A DNA stretch of 64,000 bases, from positions 68,786-132,785 of the forward strand of contig DASQZT010000259.1 in the NCBI GenBank assembly GCA_035638575.1, read 5' to 3'. Source of the stretch: DASQZT01 sp035638575. Its GTDB lineage: Bacteria > Acidobacteriota > Terriglobia > Bryobacterales > Bryobacteraceae. Positions 7,090 to 15,900 of this stretch are shown one piece after another. The stretch's first letter is position 1. The number at the start of each line of letters is the position of its first letter. A program made the position numbers and the translations under genes. Below the pieces are notes generated by a model. That model made no database searches, was not told where the DNA came from, and worked only from the letters and a program-made list of their open reading frames with translations.

Positions 7090-7736
7090 AGCCGACACGA
7101 ATCGTCCTGGCCGACGATCACACGGTGGTGCGGAAGGGCCTGCGGCTGCTGTTGGAGAGCTACCCTGGTTTCCAGGTGGTGGCGGATGCCGCCGACGGCC
7201 GCCAGGCGGTAGCGCTGGCCGAAGAGCATCGGCCCGACGTGGTGGTGTTGGACGTGGCGATGCCGATTCTGAACGGGATCGAGGCCGCGCGCCAGATTTC
7301 CGCCAGGCTGCCGCGCGTGGCGATCGTGTTCCTGAGCATGCACGCCGACGAGGCCTACGTGCTGAAGGCCCTGAAGGCCGGCGCGAACGCCTATCTGCTC
7401 AAGGACTCGGCCGAGCACGACCTGATCGACGCGGTGAAGGCCGTGGGCGAAGGCAAGGCTTTCTTCAGTCCCGCGATCAGCAAGATGCTGGTGGAGGACT
7501 ACATGCGCCAGATGCGGGAACGCAAGGTGGAGGACAGTTACGAGCTGCTGACGACCCGGGAGCGCGAGATCCTGCAGTTGCTGGCGGAAGGCAAGAGCAA
7601 CAAGGAAGCAGCCACGCTGCTGAACCTGAGCCTGTACACCGTGGAAACGCATCGCGGCAACATCCTCCAGAAGCTCAACCTGCACAGTACGGCGGAGCTT
7701 ATCCTGTACGCGATCCGCAAGGGCGTGATCCGTTGA
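7086..7736 (+). CDS. NarL/FixJ family response regulator
   Basis: A 216-residue two-domain regulator. The receiver domain (about 4-120) has the acidic pair ADD at residues 9-11 and the phospho-acceptor Asp56 in VVVLDVAMP, with the conserved Lys in LLKDSAEHDL. A LuxR-type helix-turn-helix domain (about 155-212) contains LTTREREILQLLAEGKSNKEAA and TVETHRGNILQKL. It is translationally coupled to the preceding kinase, which is its obvious partner. Its targets are not visible. Confidence 0.94.
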   Translation: MKPTRIVLADDHTVVRKGLRLLLESYPGFQVVADAADGRQAVALAEEHRPDVVVLDVAMPILNGIEAARQISARLPRVAIVFLSMHADEAYVLKALKAGANAYLLKDSAEHDLIDAVKAVGEGKAFFSPAISKMLVEDYMRQMRERKVEDSYELLTTREREILQLLAEGKSNKEAATLLNLSLYTVETHRGNILQKLNLHSTAELILYAIRKGVIR

Positions 7737-7792
7737 GTTTGCCGCCAGGAGCCGAGGACGCCGGCTATCCGGGTTACAATGCGTTTTCCCGC

Positions 7793-8221
7793 ATGACACC
7801 CGCCGCCGAAACGCGCATCCGAGTGCGCTATGCCGAGACCGACCAGATGGGGGTGGTTTACTATGCCAATTTTCTGGTTTGGATGGAAGTGGGCCGTGTG
7901 GAACTCTGCAAGGCATGCGGTTTCAACTACCGCGACATGGAACGCGACGACGGCATCCTGCTGGCGGTGGCCGAAGCCAACTGCCGTTACTCGGCGCCCG
8001 CCCGATTCGACGACGAGGTGATCGTCCGAGCGTGGATCAGCCAGGCCGGCGACCGGATGGTGACGTTCTCCTATGAAATGCGGCTGGCCGAAAACGACCG
8101 CAAACTGGCGACCGGTTATACGCGCCACATCTTTCTGACGCGGGACCTGCGGCGCACGCGTCTGCCCGAAAAATACCACAAGTTGTTCGGGATCGAAAGA
8201 CGGGCGGGACCGCCGCGTTAA
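7793..8221 (+). CDS. YbgC/4-hydroxybenzoyl-CoA thioesterase family acyl-CoA thioesterase
   Basis: A hot-dog-fold thioesterase of 142 residues from the ATG at 7793. The frame is open back to a TTG at 7733 inside the end of the regulator gene, but the domain begins just after the ATG and this start gives the normal family length. The signature RYAETDQMGVVYYANFLVWME holds the catalytic Asp of the YbgC/4HBT family, and the rest of the hot-dog fold follows (CRYSAPARFDDEVIVRAW). Such enzymes cleave acyl-CoA thioesters; the substrate is not deducible. Confidence 0.88.
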   Translation: MTPAAETRIRVRYAETDQMGVVYYANFLVWMEVGRVELCKACGFNYRDMERDDGILLAVAEANCRYSAPARFDDEVIVRAWISQAGDRMVTFSYEMRLAENDRKLATGYTRHIFLTRDLRRTRLPEKYHKLFGIERRAGPPR

Positions 8222-8230
8222 TTCGATGGC

Positions 8231-8668
8231 TCATCGCATAGTGGGCTCGAGTTTCAGCGGCTCGGCCGGCGCGGTGATTTTCCCGGCGAGGTAAGGCACG
8301 TACTTGGTATCCGTGTTCCGAATGTGGTTCGTCAGCCAACCCTGCAGGAATTGCATAAGTTGGACGGTCAGCATCACCTGCCCGTTATTGTAATCGGCCT
8401 CGAACTGCAGCACCTGTTTGGTGAGCGCGTCGTGCTGGGCTTTGTGGGCGTCGAAATCGGAGTAGTGGCGCTCGCGCATCAGGCGCTCCTCATGCGAAAA
8501 ATGCGACGCCGTATACTGGACCAGGCGGTTCAGCACTTTGGCACAGGCGGCTTTGCCCTGTCCCGCTGCCATGGCGGCGTGCAATTCCCCGGCAATCTGA
8601 AAGAGGACGCGATGCTGGGCATCGATGGAGACTATGTTAACGCTGTATTCGTCTTTCCACTCAAACAT
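8231..8668 (-). CDS. bacteriohemerythrin
   Basis: A 145-residue hemerythrin, a four-helix di-iron protein that binds oxygen reversibly. The iron ligands are recognisable in order: IDAQHRVLF, HFSHEERLM, the DAHKAQHDAL stretch, and WLTNHIRNTDTKY near the C terminus. The ATG at 8668 gives the usual MFEW beginning; a TTG two codons upstream is less likely. It converges on the thioesterase gene with nine bases between them. Single-domain bacteriohemerythrins serve oxygen storage or sensing. Confidence 0.92.
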   Translation of the reverse strand: MFEWKDEYSVNIVSIDAQHRVLFQIAGELHAAMAAGQGKAACAKVLNRLVQYTASHFSHEERLMRERHYSDFDAHKAQHDALTKQVLQFEADYNNGQVMLTVQLMQFLQGWLTNHIRNTDTKYVPYLAGKITAPAEPLKLEPTMR

Positions 8669-8724
8669 ACGCAATTGATCGGCAAAAACGAGGGGAAGCT
8701 TTAGGCCGGCGGTAAAATCAAAAT

Positions 8725-9912
8725 ATGCGCATTCTGCTTTTCAGCGGTAAAGGAGGGGTCGGGAAGACCAGTCTGGCCGCCGCCACCGGCCTGCAACTTT
8801 CCCGTTTGGGGTACCGAACCCTGGTGATGAGCGTCGATCCCGCCCACAGCCTGGCGGACGCCTTCGACCTCGAAACCGACCTGTTCCACTCCAAGACCGG
8901 CGACCCGTACCCCATCGACGGCCACCTGGCCATTCACGAAGTCAATATCCAAAAGGAAATCAAGCGCCACTGGCGGGAGATCTCCTCCTACGTCATTTCG
9001 GTGCTGCGCACTACGGGGATCAGCGACGTGGAGGCCGAGGAGCTGGCGATCCTGCCGGGGATGGAAGAGCTGAGCGCCATGATGTACGTCAACCAGTTCC
9101 GGCGCGAGCAGCGCTACGACGCCATCGTTCTGGATTGCGCGCCCACGGCCGAGTCGATGCGGTTTGTGAGCATGCCGACCACGCTCGAATGGTACATGAA
9201 GCACATTTTTCCGTTCCAGCGGGGAATTCTGAAGGCGGTGCGGCCGCTGGCCAATCGCGTTTCCCCGGTGGAGCTGCCGACCGACAGCTACTTCGCCAAC
9301 ATCCAGGACCTGTTCGGCAAGCTGGACGGTATCGGCGAGCTGTTGGAAAACCCCAAAATCACCAGCGTCCGGCTGGTGACGAACCCGGAACGAATGGTGC
9401 TGCGCGAGACCCAGAGGGCGTTCGTCTATTTCTCGCTGCACGGCTTGACGGTGGACGGGGTGATCGTCAACCGCGTTCTGCCGATGGCGGTTACCGACGC
9501 CTGGTTCCAGGAGTGGCGCCTGTCTCAGGGCCGCATCCTGGAGGAGATCGATTCCTACTTTTCGCCGGTTCCGGTGAAGCGGGTGCCTTTGTTCACCCAC
9601 GAAGTGCTGGGCCGCGAGCGCCTGGACGAGCTGGCCCACGCGTTGTACGGCGAGAAGGAAGATCCGGCCGCGGTGAGCCGCACCGAGGCGCCCTACACCT
9701 TCAGCAAGCGCGACGGGCATTACGAGGTCCGGCTGCAATTGCCGTTTGCCGTGAAGGGCGAAATCGGGCTGTTCAAGAAAGGCGACGAGCTGGTGGTGGA
9801 GATCGGGACGCTGCGGCGCCACATCGGGCTGCCTACCTCGATGACCGCCCTTTCGCCCAGCCGGGCAAAGTTGGAGAATAGAGTTTTGACCGTGGAGATG
9901 AAGGAGAGCTGA
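8725..9912 (+). CDS. ArsA-family ATPase with C-terminal ArsA_HSP20 domain
   Basis: A 395-residue ArsA/Get3-type P-loop ATPase. The deviant Walker A motif is at residues 8-15 (GKGGVGKT) and the DPAHSL signature follows (VMSVDPAHSLADAF). Switch regions include DCAPTAESMR. The last 70 or so residues (from about YTFSKRDGHYEVRLQLP) look like the ArsA_HSP20 domain, a small heat-shock-like beta sandwich found on many bacterial ArsA homologues that have no link to arsenic. No arsB, arsC or arsR is nearby, so I would not call it an arsenite pump. It is followed one base later by a small CxxC protein gene, and the two probably form an operon with the transporter. Confidence 0.88.
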   Translation: MRILLFSGKGGVGKTSLAAATGLQLSRLGYRTLVMSVDPAHSLADAFDLETDLFHSKTGDPYPIDGHLAIHEVNIQKEIKRHWREISSYVISVLRTTGISDVEAEELAILPGMEELSAMMYVNQFRREQRYDAIVLDCAPTAESMRFVSMPTTLEWYMKHIFPFQRGILKAVRPLANRVSPVELPTDSYFANIQDLFGKLDGIGELLENPKITSVRLVTNPERMVLRETQRAFVYFSLHGLTVDGVIVNRVLPMAVTDAWFQEWRLSQGRILEEIDSYFSPVPVKRVPLFTHEVLGRERLDELAHALYGEKEDPAAVSRTEAPYTFSKRDGHYEVRLQLPFAVKGEIGLFKKGDELVVEIGTLRRHIGLPTSMTALSPSRAKLENRVLTVEMKES

Positions 9913-9913
9913 C

Positions 9914-10135
9914 ATGGAAGACAAGGCCACCGTCGCCGGGGCGGAGCAAAAGCCCGGATGCTTTTTTTGCACGACCGCCATGCCGCTGTTGGAACACTTG
10001 TGGTCGGAAGTCGCGCGCGACCACTTCCGGAATTCCCGCATCGAGTTTCTCAAGGGATTGCGCAGCCTGATCGATGAACGCATCGCGCACCTGGCTCGCG
10101 AGGAGGCCAAGGGCACGCACGTGCCCGTCGAGTGA
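9914..10135 (+). CDS. small CxxC protein downstream of ArsA-type ATPase
   Basis: A 73-residue soluble protein with a Cys16-x-x-Cys19 pair (GCFFCT) and a helical, charged remainder (EVARDHFRNSRIEFLKGLRSLIDERIAHL). It starts two bases after the ArsA-type stop and ends overlapping the next gene (GTGA). The close packing suggests that it works with the ATPase, perhaps as a client-binding or metal/thiol partner. The family is not recognised. Confidence 0.7.
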   Translation: MEDKATVAGAEQKPGCFFCTTAMPLLEHLWSEVARDHFRNSRIEFLKGLRSLIDERIAHLAREEAKGTHVPVE

Positions 10136-11010
10136 CCCAGCCGGCGCTGCGCTATCGCGCGCTGCTGCTGGCCGCCGCCGTGCTTTTTTCCACCGGCGGG
10201 GCGGCCATCAAATCGGCTACTCTGACGGGCTGGCAGATCGCCTGCTTCCGCTCGGCGGTAGCGGCCGCGGTGCTGCTGCTGGTTTTGCCCGAGGCTCGCC
10301 GCGGGTGGAGGTGGCGGATCGTCCCGGTGGCGGCGGCGTACGCGGCCACGTTGATCACGTTCGTCCTGGCGAACCGGCTGACCACCGGGGCCGACGCCAT
10401 TTTCCTGCAATCCACCGCGCCGCTCTACCTGCTGCTGCTCGGTCCGGTGCTTCTCGGCGAGCCGGCCCGGCGGGCGGATTTCCTGTATATCGCTGCCGTG
10501 CTGGCGGGGATGGCGGTGTTCTTCCTGGGAAGCGAGCCGGCGCTCGAGACCGCTCCAAACCCGGCGAAAGGCAACCTCATCGCCGCCTCCAGCGCACTGG
10601 CTTATGCTTTGATGCTGGCCGGGCTGCGGTGGCTCGCGCGGCGGGGCAATCGGGACGCGGCGGTCGCCACGGTTGCGCTCGGGAATGTCCTGGCGAGCGT
10701 TGCCACGCTCCCCCTGGCATTGCCGGTGGCGGCCGGAGCGGGAGCCGGGACCGGGCACAATCTCGCGATCATTCTGTATCTGGGGGTGGTGCAGATCGGG
10801 GTGGCGTATTTCTGCCTGACGCGGGCCATGGGCCACGTGCCGGCGCTCCAGGCCGCCACCTTGCTGATGGCCGAGCCCGCCCTGAATCCGCTGTGGACCT
10901 GGCTGGTGCGCGGGGAACGGCCGGGCGCCTGGCCGCTCGCGGGCGGCGCCGTCATCCTCGGCGCCACCCTGGCCAACACCTGGCGGCAGAGCAAAGAAGA
11001 AACTCGGTGA
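10132..11010 (+). CDS. EamA/DMT superfamily transporter
   Basis: A 292-residue membrane protein of the drug/metabolite transporter (EamA) superfamily. Two repeats of about five hydrophobic helices are visible, with typical features such as FSTGGAAIKSATLTGWQIACFRS in the first and the repeat-two motifs around ASSALAYALMLAGLRWLA and LLMAEPALNPLWTWLVRGE. It starts at GTG 10132, overlapping the stop of the CxxC protein gene. These proteins usually export amino acids, nucleosides or similar solutes; the substrate is not predictable. Confidence 0.88.
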   Translation: MTQPALRYRALLLAAAVLFSTGGAAIKSATLTGWQIACFRSAVAAAVLLLVLPEARRGWRWRIVPVAAAYAATLITFVLANRLTTGADAIFLQSTAPLYLLLLGPVLLGEPARRADFLYIAAVLAGMAVFFLGSEPALETAPNPAKGNLIAASSALAYALMLAGLRWLARRGNRDAAVATVALGNVLASVATLPLALPVAAGAGAGTGHNLAIILYLGVVQIGVAYFCLTRAMGHVPALQAATLLMAEPALNPLWTWLVRGERPGAWPLAGGAVILGATLANTWRQSKEETR

Positions 11011-11016
11011 GGGGCT

Positions 11017-12297
11017 TCAGCACGTGGAATCGCCGGATGCCGGGTCCGATGTGCTCTCCCTGAGACGGGCGGCCTGGGTGATGAGGTAATTCCGTTCCGG
11101 CAGGCTCGTCGTACGGCCGGCGGCGGTCCGGTAGTGCGCAATGGCGGCCTGACGGTCTCCGGCCAGCTCCAGCAGATGGGCACGAACCGCATCGAGTCGG
11201 TGATGGCCGGCCAGCCGTCCATCGGCGTCGAGCGCATTCAGCAGCTCGAGTCCCGCGGGCGGGCCGTGCACCATGGCCGCGGCGATGGCGTGATTGAGCG
11301 TCACCATGGGATTGTCCGACATGCGTTTCAGGAGGTCATACAGCGCCAGGATCTGCGGCCAGTCGGTATCTTCGGCCCGGGCCGCTTCGTCATGAACGGC
11401 GGCGATGGCCGCCTGTAGCTGGTACGCGCCAACCGGCCCCTTTGGCAAGGCGGCGGTGAGGAGCGCGATGCCCTCGGAGATCTCCTTCCGATCCCACAGG
11501 GCTCGATCCTGTTGGGTGAGCGGGATCAACTCGCCGTCGGGCGAAGTTCGCGCCGCGCGGCGCGCATCGGTCAGCAACATGAGCGCCAGCAATCCCGCGA
11601 CCTCGCCATCGTCCGGGAGCAAGTCGTGAACGGACCGCGTCAGCCGGATCGCCTCGCCGGACAGCTCGGGTCGCTGCAACTGTGGGCCGACGCTCGCCGT
11701 GTAGCCTTCGTTGAAGATCAGATAGAGCACGTGCAGCACGGCGCGGAGCCGTTGGGCCCATTCCTGGCTGGACGGCAAGCGGAATGGCACGCCGGAAGCC
11801 TTGATGCTGTGCTTGGCCCGGCTGATCCGCTGCGCCATGGTCGCCTCAGGCACCAGGAACGCGCGGGCGATTTCGGCCGTGGTCAAGCCGCCCACTGCCC
11901 TCAGCGTCAGGGCGATGGCCGACGACACAGTCAGCGCTTCGTGACAGCACATGAAGAGCAGGATGAGCGTATCGTCCTGATCCGTTTCATTTTCCACGCC
12001 GGCCGCAGGCGCCAGGTGGTCGGGCTGCATGGCAGCGCCGGTTTCCCGGCGCCGGCGGGCCATTTCGCTGCGCAGGTGATCGGCCATGCGCCGGGAGGCG
12101 ACCTGAATCAGCCAGCCGCGAGGATTCTCGGGAAGGCCGTCCCGCGGCCACTGAATGGCCGCCCCGACCAATGCCTCCTGAACGGCGTCCTCGGCGGCGG
12201 AGAAGTCGCGGAAACGGCGGACAACCGCGCCGAGCACCTGCGGCGCGAGTTCGCGCAACAGATGCTCGGAACGGTCGTCCAACAGCCTCGGCGTCAC
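11017..12297 (-). CDS. ECF42-type RNA polymerase sigma factor
   Basis: A 426-residue extracytoplasmic-function sigma factor with a long C-terminal extension. Sigma region 2 is at about residues 15-85 (DFSAAEDAVQEALVGAA, NPRGWLIQVASRRMADHLR). Region 4 is at about 110-180 (LTTAEIARAFLVPEATMAQRISRAK). A helical, TPR-like extension of some 230 residues (LYLIFNEGYTAS onwards) completes the ECF42 layout. ECF42 factors have no classical anti-sigma factor and are encoded with a DGPF/YCII protein, exactly as here: the DGPF gene overlaps its start by four bases. The extension is thought to control activity in place of an anti-sigma factor. Confidence 0.9.
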   Translation of the reverse strand: MTPRLLDDRSEHLLRELAPQVLGAVVRRFRDFSAAEDAVQEALVGAAIQWPRDGLPENPRGWLIQVASRRMADHLRSEMARRRRETGAAMQPDHLAPAAGVENETDQDDTLILLFMCCHEALTVSSAIALTLRAVGGLTTAEIARAFLVPEATMAQRISRAKHSIKASGVPFRLPSSQEWAQRLRAVLHVLYLIFNEGYTASVGPQLQRPELSGEAIRLTRSVHDLLPDDGEVAGLLALMLLTDARRAARTSPDGELIPLTQQDRALWDRKEISEGIALLTAALPKGPVGAYQLQAAIAAVHDEAARAEDTDWPQILALYDLLKRMSDNPMVTLNHAIAAAMVHGPPAGLELLNALDADGRLAGHHRLDAVRAHLLELAGDRQAAIAHYRTAAGRTTSLPERNYLITQAARLRESTSDPASGDSTC

Positions 12298-12689
12298 AGG
12301 AATTCTTCGGGCGGCCCGCTCATCACCTGGCGCACTTCGATCGGCATGTTCATCGGCGACCCGCCCGGAGCCGGCGCCGCCGACGCTCGGGCGGCGATCT
12401 CATAGGCTCGCTCCGGACTCTCGACGTCCACGATCCAGTAGCCGGCGAGGAACTCTTTGGACTCCGGGAACACTCCGTCGGTGATCGGTGCGCCGTCCTT
12501 TCCAGCTCGCACGCGCTTCGCCTCGTTCGGGCTAGCCAGGCCTTCGGCAGACACCAACTCTCCGGATTTGCGGAGAGCCTTGTCCAAATCACGCATGAAC
12601 GCGATGTGCGCCTGGATGTCCTTTTTCGGCCAGGCGCCAAACGTGTCATAACCCGACTTCGGGCAATTCATCATCAAAATGTACTTCAT
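12294..12689 (-). CDS. DGPF/YCII domain protein, partner of ECF42 sigma factor
   Basis: A 131-residue YCII-related (DGPF) protein, with a ferredoxin-like fold. It starts MKYILMMN and carries the region around ITDGVFPESKEFLAGYWIVDVESPERAYEIA, where the family shows its D-G-P-F type motif (here D-G-V-F). The C-terminal half has an EVRQVM strand. A strong AAAGGAG ribosome-binding site precedes the ATG. Its stop overlaps the sigma-factor start (ATGA). It is the first gene of the pair; its role with ECF42 factors is not settled. Confidence 0.88.
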   Translation of the reverse strand: MKYILMMNCPKSGYDTFGAWPKKDIQAHIAFMRDLDKALRKSGELVSAEGLASPNEAKRVRAGKDGAPITDGVFPESKEFLAGYWIVDVESPERAYEIAARASAAPAPGGSPMNMPIEVRQVMSGPPEEFL

Positions 12690-12941
12690 GTCTTCCCGCT
12701 CCTTTCGATTTTCGCACGCGTTTGCGCGCTTTCATGAGTCAGTCGGAGCACGCGGCGCAGTCTCGACATCCCGGACGACGATTTCAAGAAAAATTGTAAG
12801 GGAGCGCCCCGGAGATAGTGGCGCCAGGTCAAAACCACGTCCTGGGGGGCGGTTCCTCGAGATTTGTCGGGTGCAGGGCTAACGGCGGCGCGTCCTCCAG
12901 CCGATATACCTAGCGTGAAAGGGACGAAGTCGCTTCGCCGG

Positions 12942-15900
12942 ATGGTAAGCCTCGCTGGTGAGAGGCGGCCGGCGTTCGGCGTACACCGGCGATGGGCGTT
13001 GCTGGTGTTCTGCGCCGCCGGTCTTTTCTCCGCCCATCGGGCCGAGGCACAACGCTACTCGTTCAAGGAATATGCTCAGGAGCACGGCCTTTCCAACGTG
13101 GCGGTAAACAGTATCGCTCAAGACAAGGAACACTACATTTGGGTGGGAACCCAATCGGGGTTGTACCGGTACGACGGGCTGCGTTTCCACCAGGTGGGCG
13201 ATGCCGCATTCTTGGGCAGTCTCGATATTCAGGCGCTGTCGGCTGCGCCCGACGGGTCCGTTTGGATCGGGACGCGGCGGGGTCTCGCAGTGGTCCACGG
13301 CAATCGGCTGGAATCACCCGAAGGTGTGGCGCGGCCGGAAATCATGGGGAATTCGAGTCTGGTGGTAGACGGGCGGGGGCGAGTTTACGCAGCGTCGGCA
13401 CTCGGCCTGCTCCGGCTCGAGCGCGATTCCGCGGGGAAGATGCGCCAGGAGTGGCTCAGCCGCCTGCCGGCAGCGGGCGTCTACATCGACCGCACGGAAA
13501 CAGTGTGGTTCGGCTGCGAGCAGGATCTGTGCCGCCTGCCGAATGGCGGGAGCGTCGAACAGATTGGCTCGCGGCTGGCGTTGCCTCCGGATTCCTGGAA
13601 CAGCGTGCTGGTGGATGGGCGCGGGGACACGTGGATCCGCAGTGCCCGGCGGCTGTACCTTTGGCGCCGGGGCGCGTCCCGCGTGGAAACGATGAGCCAG
13701 GGAGTGCCGTTCTCGAACGTTGCCGCGGCGCGGCTGGAACTGTTGCCCGCGGGCGAGGTCGCCGTACCGACCGACGAAGGGTTGATGATCTTCGAAGGCG
13801 GGCGCGGGAGACTGATTACGGCCGGCGCCGGTATGGTCAGCCAGTCGGTCGCCGGCGTACTGGTGGACCACGAGGGATCCATCTGGATGGGGATACGAGG
13901 CGGTGGTATTTCCCGATGGCTGGGATATGGCGAATGGGAGGCATGGACCAAAGCTGACGGCCTGTTGAATGACACCATCTGGGCCGTCCGCCGCGACCGG
14001 TGGGGAGGTCTCTGGGTCGGTACTGCCGGAGGGTTGAGCATTCGCCCCCGGGGTTCCCCCGAGTGGAAGAACGTTTCGCCGAAAGACGGCCTGCCGGGGG
14101 CGCGCGCGAGGGCCATTGCGACGGCCAGCGACGGAACCGTCTGGGTGGGGACAAGCCCCGGAGGGCTGAGCCGGTTTGATCGAGACGGAGCTTTGCGCGA
14201 ATCCTACGGGCCGGAATCGGGTCTGAAACAGACCGTGATCCAGGGAATCGTGGAAGACCGGGACGGGACGCTCTGGGTCAGCGTGACTGGAGCCTTGTAT
14301 CGCGGCTCCTCAGATCGCGGGCGGCTGCGCTTCGAGCGCGTGCAGATTCCGGGAAGCGTGCCGAACGAACGCTACTACCAGGGGTTGGCTGACAAGCAGG
14401 GACGGCTCTGGATCCCGGCTTCGGAAGGCCTGCTGCTGCGGGAGCGCGGGGTGTGGAGACGGTTCGGAGTTCAGGACGGCTTGCGCGATGCCGGGGTGCT
14501 GGCCATCGCCGAAGCACAGGGCAGCTATTGGATCGCGTACGCCGAACCCCACGGGATCTCGCGCATTTTCGAATCCGGCGGCCATCTTCGCGTCGAGCAC
14601 TTCGACAAGGGTCGAGGGATGGGGTCGGACAAGGTCTACTCCATCGGGCTCGACCGGCGCGATTGGCTCTGGGCCGGCACCGATGCGGGAGTGGACGTAT
14701 TCCACGACGGCGGCTGGACGCACTACGGCCGGAATTCGGGACTCATCTGGGAAGACTGCGACACCAACGGATTCTGGGCGGACGAGGATGGCAGCGTCTG
14801 GATCGGCACCAGCCGCGGCCTGGCCCATCACCTGACGCCGGCCACGGACTCCCGCAATGGCGATATTCGGACCATTCTGACTGCCGTGCGCCTGGGAAAC
14901 CGGGCTTTCGAGCCGGGGCGTCCCGCGCGGGTTTCCCACCGGGAAGGAACCTTGCTGGCGAGTTTCAGCGCGCTGACCTACCGCTACGAGGATTCCATCC
15001 GGTTCCGCTACAGGATGAGGGGCTTGAACGATGCGTGGCAACTGACGGATCAGCACCAGGTACAGTATGCCAGCCTTCCACCGGGGGACTACACCTTCGA
15101 GGTTCAGGCGGCCGATGAAACCGGGGCTCTCCCCTCATCGCAGGATCAGTTTTCGTTCTCCGTGGATCGGCCGTGGTGGATGACCCCCTGGGCCTTCGCG
15201 CTTTTCGCAGCCTGCCTGGCTGCGTGTGCCCGTTTGGGCTGGAAGTGGCGGCTGGGCCTCGAGCTGGCGCACAGGCGCGAACTGGAGCAGGCCATTAGCG
15301 AACGCACCCGGCAGTTGGCGCAAGCCAAGGAAAAGGCCGAGCAGATGAGCCATTTCAAGAGCGGCTTCCTGGCCAACATGAGTCACGAGATCCGCACGCC
15401 CTTGAATGCCGTCGTGGGCATGACCAGCCTGCTGCTGGACCGGAACCTGCCTCCCGAAGAGCGGGACTTTGTCGAGACCATCCGGCTCAGCAGCGACAAC
15501 CTGCTGACCATCATCAACGACATCCTCGATTTCTCCAAGATCGAAGCTCACCGCATGGAACTGGAGAACCTGCCGCTGGACCTGCGCCACTGTGTCGAAT
15601 CGGCGGTCGACCTGGTCACCAGCCAGGCGTCGCGCAAGCGGCTCGAGCTCATCCATCACGTCTCCGGCGAAGTGCCCAAGGCGGTTCTGGGCGACGTCAC
15701 CCGACTCCGGCAGGTGCTGGTCAACCTGCTCGGCAACGCGGTGAAATTCACGGAGCGCGGAGAAGTCGTTCTGATGGTGACTGCCCATCCCCTCGATGAC
15801 AGCCGGCACGAGATCGGTTTCGATGTTCTCGATACGGGCATCGGCATACCCGAAGACCGCGTCGAGAACCTGTTCCAGGCGTTCACCCAGGCGGACTCTT

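Noticed and set aside
8725..9912. Arsenite-resistance operon
   Set aside because: ArsA-type ATPase only; no ArsB/Acr3, ArsR, ArsC or ArsD gene, and the HSP20-like tail marks the non-arsenic branch.
8701..10836. 711-codon minus-strand frame across ArsA, the CxxC protein and the transporter
   Set aside because: Crosses three well-supported plus genes and their junctions; Arg/His/Gln-rich composition typical of antisense shadows in GC-rich DNA.
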